From positions 930,001 to 994,000 of the forward strand of contig CP013997.1 in the NCBI GenBank assembly GCA_001534745.1: 64,000 nucleotides of DNA, read 5' to 3'. Below the pieces are notes generated by a model, which made no database searches, had not been told where the DNA came from, and saw only the letters and a list, made by a program, of their open reading frames with translations. This document shows positions 62,684 through 64,000 of this stretch, one piece after another. This DNA comes from Pseudomonas monteilii (lineage in GTDB: Bacteria > Pseudomonadota > Gammaproteobacteria > Pseudomonadales > Pseudomonadaceae). Position 1 is the first letter of the stretch. Every line of letters starts with the position of its first letter. A program made the position numbers and the translations under genes.

Positions 62684-62686
62684 CTA
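61910..62686 (+). pseudogene. IS5-family transposase, disrupted
   Basis: Recognisable transposase pieces lie in order but in different frames. The N-terminal domain is HGILRILSSAALWRDLPECFGPWST and onward to INDSTAVRAT, ending in a stop at 62,161. The middle piece GGLTTKIHMVCNANGVPLHF starts near 62,229. Then come ADKRYDAENL near 62,402 and the C-terminal block WLKENRRIVTRLDKLAKSYAAM near 62,563. At least two stops or frameshifts and a shortened middle separate them. Not functional. Confidence 0.85.
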
Positions 62687-62744
62687 CGATTCCGCGAAGA
62701 CCGCGATCGGCATCAGAGCCGCGCTGGGGTGCGCGGATCAGTGG

Positions 62745-64000
62745 CTATTCGAAACTCTGCTCGCCTTCCTGATCGCGCTTGCTCTCATGTTCGATCCAGC
62801 GTTCGAGTTCGGGCAGCATGTCGGTGACCCATTGCCGAACCTCGCTTTCAGCATTTTCATACAGCGTGGTAATAGCCGCACGACGCCGAACCAGGATACC
62901 GGCTAGCGAGCCGCTCCAGCTGCGCGGATACAGCCGCGACCAGATGTCACCGAGGAACGCCCGCTTGTCTGGCGCGTGGTCCAAAATCTCCAAGAAAAGT
63001 GTGTAGACACTATTTTCCTCTTCGCCCTGCCGCCGCTTGAACATGGGGATGCTTTTGCCAAGCAGCGGATAGCGCCGATTCGGATCAATATTCGCCCACT
63101 GAACAAGGGTCTCGGCGCTGACATCTTCCACCGGCGTGCCAGACCCGAAGTCCTCCTCAAACAGTCCCTGATTTCTAGGCCTAAGTTCGGGGAGCAGGAA
63201 TTCATCGAGTGCAATCAAGGGATGGGTCTCGAAGAGCGCCTTCAAGACATAACCAAGATCGTAGGACGATAGATAGACGGTCTCTAGTCCAGTCCGGATA
63301 CGAGCGCAGATTTCCCGCAATGTCGCCTCTCCATCGGGTCCGGGGCAGCAGATCCTAATAACGGTATGCAGCCCAAAATCGCGCATCGACTGCTTCTTTC
63401 TGAAGTCAGCGCGCAGTAGCAGCTCACGGCCAACAGCGATCAAGGATGGCGCACATTGGCGGCCTTCTTTCCGATCGCAGTAGAAATGCATGTGTAGCAA
63501 ATCAAGCGCGATCTCGACGCCGTCGGCCAAATTGCTAATGTCGATGAGTAGCAGGCCAAGTGCGTCGGGTGGAGACTCCCCGACACTGCCATTGGCGATG
63601 CTTTGAAAATTCCACGCCGAAAGGACGCCAATTTTGATCGCACGCCGAAGCCGCGCTATGCCTTGAGTATCGATAGCAACACACGCCTGAAGATACGGCA
63701 GACTTCCTGCAAGATCGGGATTCTGGATCACATTCTCTAGCGTAGCGTTGGCAAAGGTCGGAGTCTTGGCGTGCGCGCCATGGATGAACCCGCCCAGCAC
63801 CGTCGGATTCCGATTGTCCGCCTTGGCTACAGAGAACAAATCCAACAGTTCACACCACATCGCGTCAAGATCGGCGGCACCATCTGAGAGACCAATGCCG
63901 CATTCATAGGCGCGCTGCGGATTTTGTTCGACGAGCAATTCGGCGATGAAGGCAACTCGCGTCTCCGGGGTGTTCGCGAGTGCGGTGCCGATTTCTTTCG
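62745..64000 (-). CDS. C-terminal part of a large unrecognised protein, runs off the right edge
   Basis: The frame is open from the window edge to the TAG at 62,745, giving at least 418 residues. No start codon with a ribosome site is visible, so the N-terminus lies outside; a TTG at 63,938 is only an internal codon. The visible part is Leu-rich and mostly helical (LLLIDISNLADGVEIALDLLHMHF, LGYVLKALFETHPLIALDEFL), suggesting HEAT/ARM- or TPR-like repeats. It ends in a Trp/Arg-rich module (RLYPRSWSGSLAGI) and a charged tail. That ending reminds me of very large STAND/NTPase-like defence proteins, but no enzymatic motif is in view, so function is unassigned. Codon use is less GC-biased than the core genes. 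Confidence 0.75.
   Translation of the reverse strand, partial: KEIGTALANTPETRVAFIAELLVEQNPQRAYECGIGLSDGAADLDAMWCELLDLFSVAKADNRNPTVLGGFIHGAHAKTPTFANATLENVIQNPDLAGSLPYLQACVAIDTQGIARLRRAIKIGVLSAWNFQSIANGSVGESPPDALGLLLIDISNLADGVEIALDLLHMHFYCDRKEGRQCAPSLIAVGRELLLRADFRKKQSMRDFGLHTVIRICCPGPDGEATLREICARIRTGLETVYLSSYDLGYVLKALFETHPLIALDEFLLPELRPRNQGLFEEDFGSGTPVEDVSAETLVQWANIDPNRRYPLLGKSIPMFKRRQGEEENSVYTLFLEILDHAPDKRAFLGDIWSRLYPRSWSGSLAGILVRRRAAITTLYENAESEVRQWVTDMLPELERWIEHESKRDQEGEQSFE

Overview
The window is chromosomal DNA of a fluorescent pseudomonad, most likely of the Pseudomonas putida group. The evidence is the high-GC coding style, several diagnostic loci (bifA-sodB, mvaT/turA, pcaR, the edd/zwf Entner-Doudoroff cluster with HexR operators) and P. 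putida-type REP elements. Assignments rest on reading the translated sequence and on remembered gene families; no database search was run.

Layout. Positions 1-30.9 kb are a housekeeping block whose order resembles, from memory, the P. aeruginosa PA4370-PA4292 interval: an imelysin lipoprotein (cut by the left edge), the c-di-GMP phosphodiesterase bifA, sodB, the divergent argO/argP pair, an SDR-fold protein lacking its catalytic Tyr/Lys, a membrane coiled-coil protein, xenB, ACP phosphodiesterase, the ornithine-lipid pair olsB-olsA, a YceI protein with a ClsB-type phospholipase D, fumarase, pykA, a PilZ protein, sbcB, mvaT, purU, a three-gene envelope glycosylation operon, an amino-acid-type chemoreceptor and pitA. 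Positions 31.4-35.1 kb hold a short beta-ketoadipate locus (pcaR, pcaF, pcaT) with clear PcaR operators but without pcaK or pcaBDC. A REP-rich spacer then leads into 35.3-51.4 kb, the complete glucose uptake and Entner-Doudoroff region: gap, edd-glk-gltR-gtrS, gtsABCD-oprB, hexR, and zwf-pgl-eda. Here glucose enters through OprB, is pumped by GtsABCD and is converted by Glk, Zwf, Pgl, Edd and Eda to pyruvate and glyceraldehyde-3-phosphate. HexR represses through TTGT-N7-ACAA sites, and GltR/GtrS controls uptake.

Positions 51.4-60.9 kb contain leuA (with a candidate Leu-rich leader peptide), an M23 peptidase, xseA, an AmpD-family amidase, a zinc-ribbon protein, and guaB-guaA with a strong guaB promoter.

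From the guaA terminator (60.9 kb) to the right edge the sequence changes character. It is visibly AT-richer and holds a FitAB/VapBC-type toxin-antitoxin pair, a decayed IS5-family element with recognisable terminal inverted repeats, and the C-terminal part of a large unrecognised protein that runs off the edge. The genes I would expect after guaA are absent. This looks like the edge of a genomic island at guaA, a known integration hotspot, and it is the best place in the window to look for an undescribed (possibly defence-related) system.
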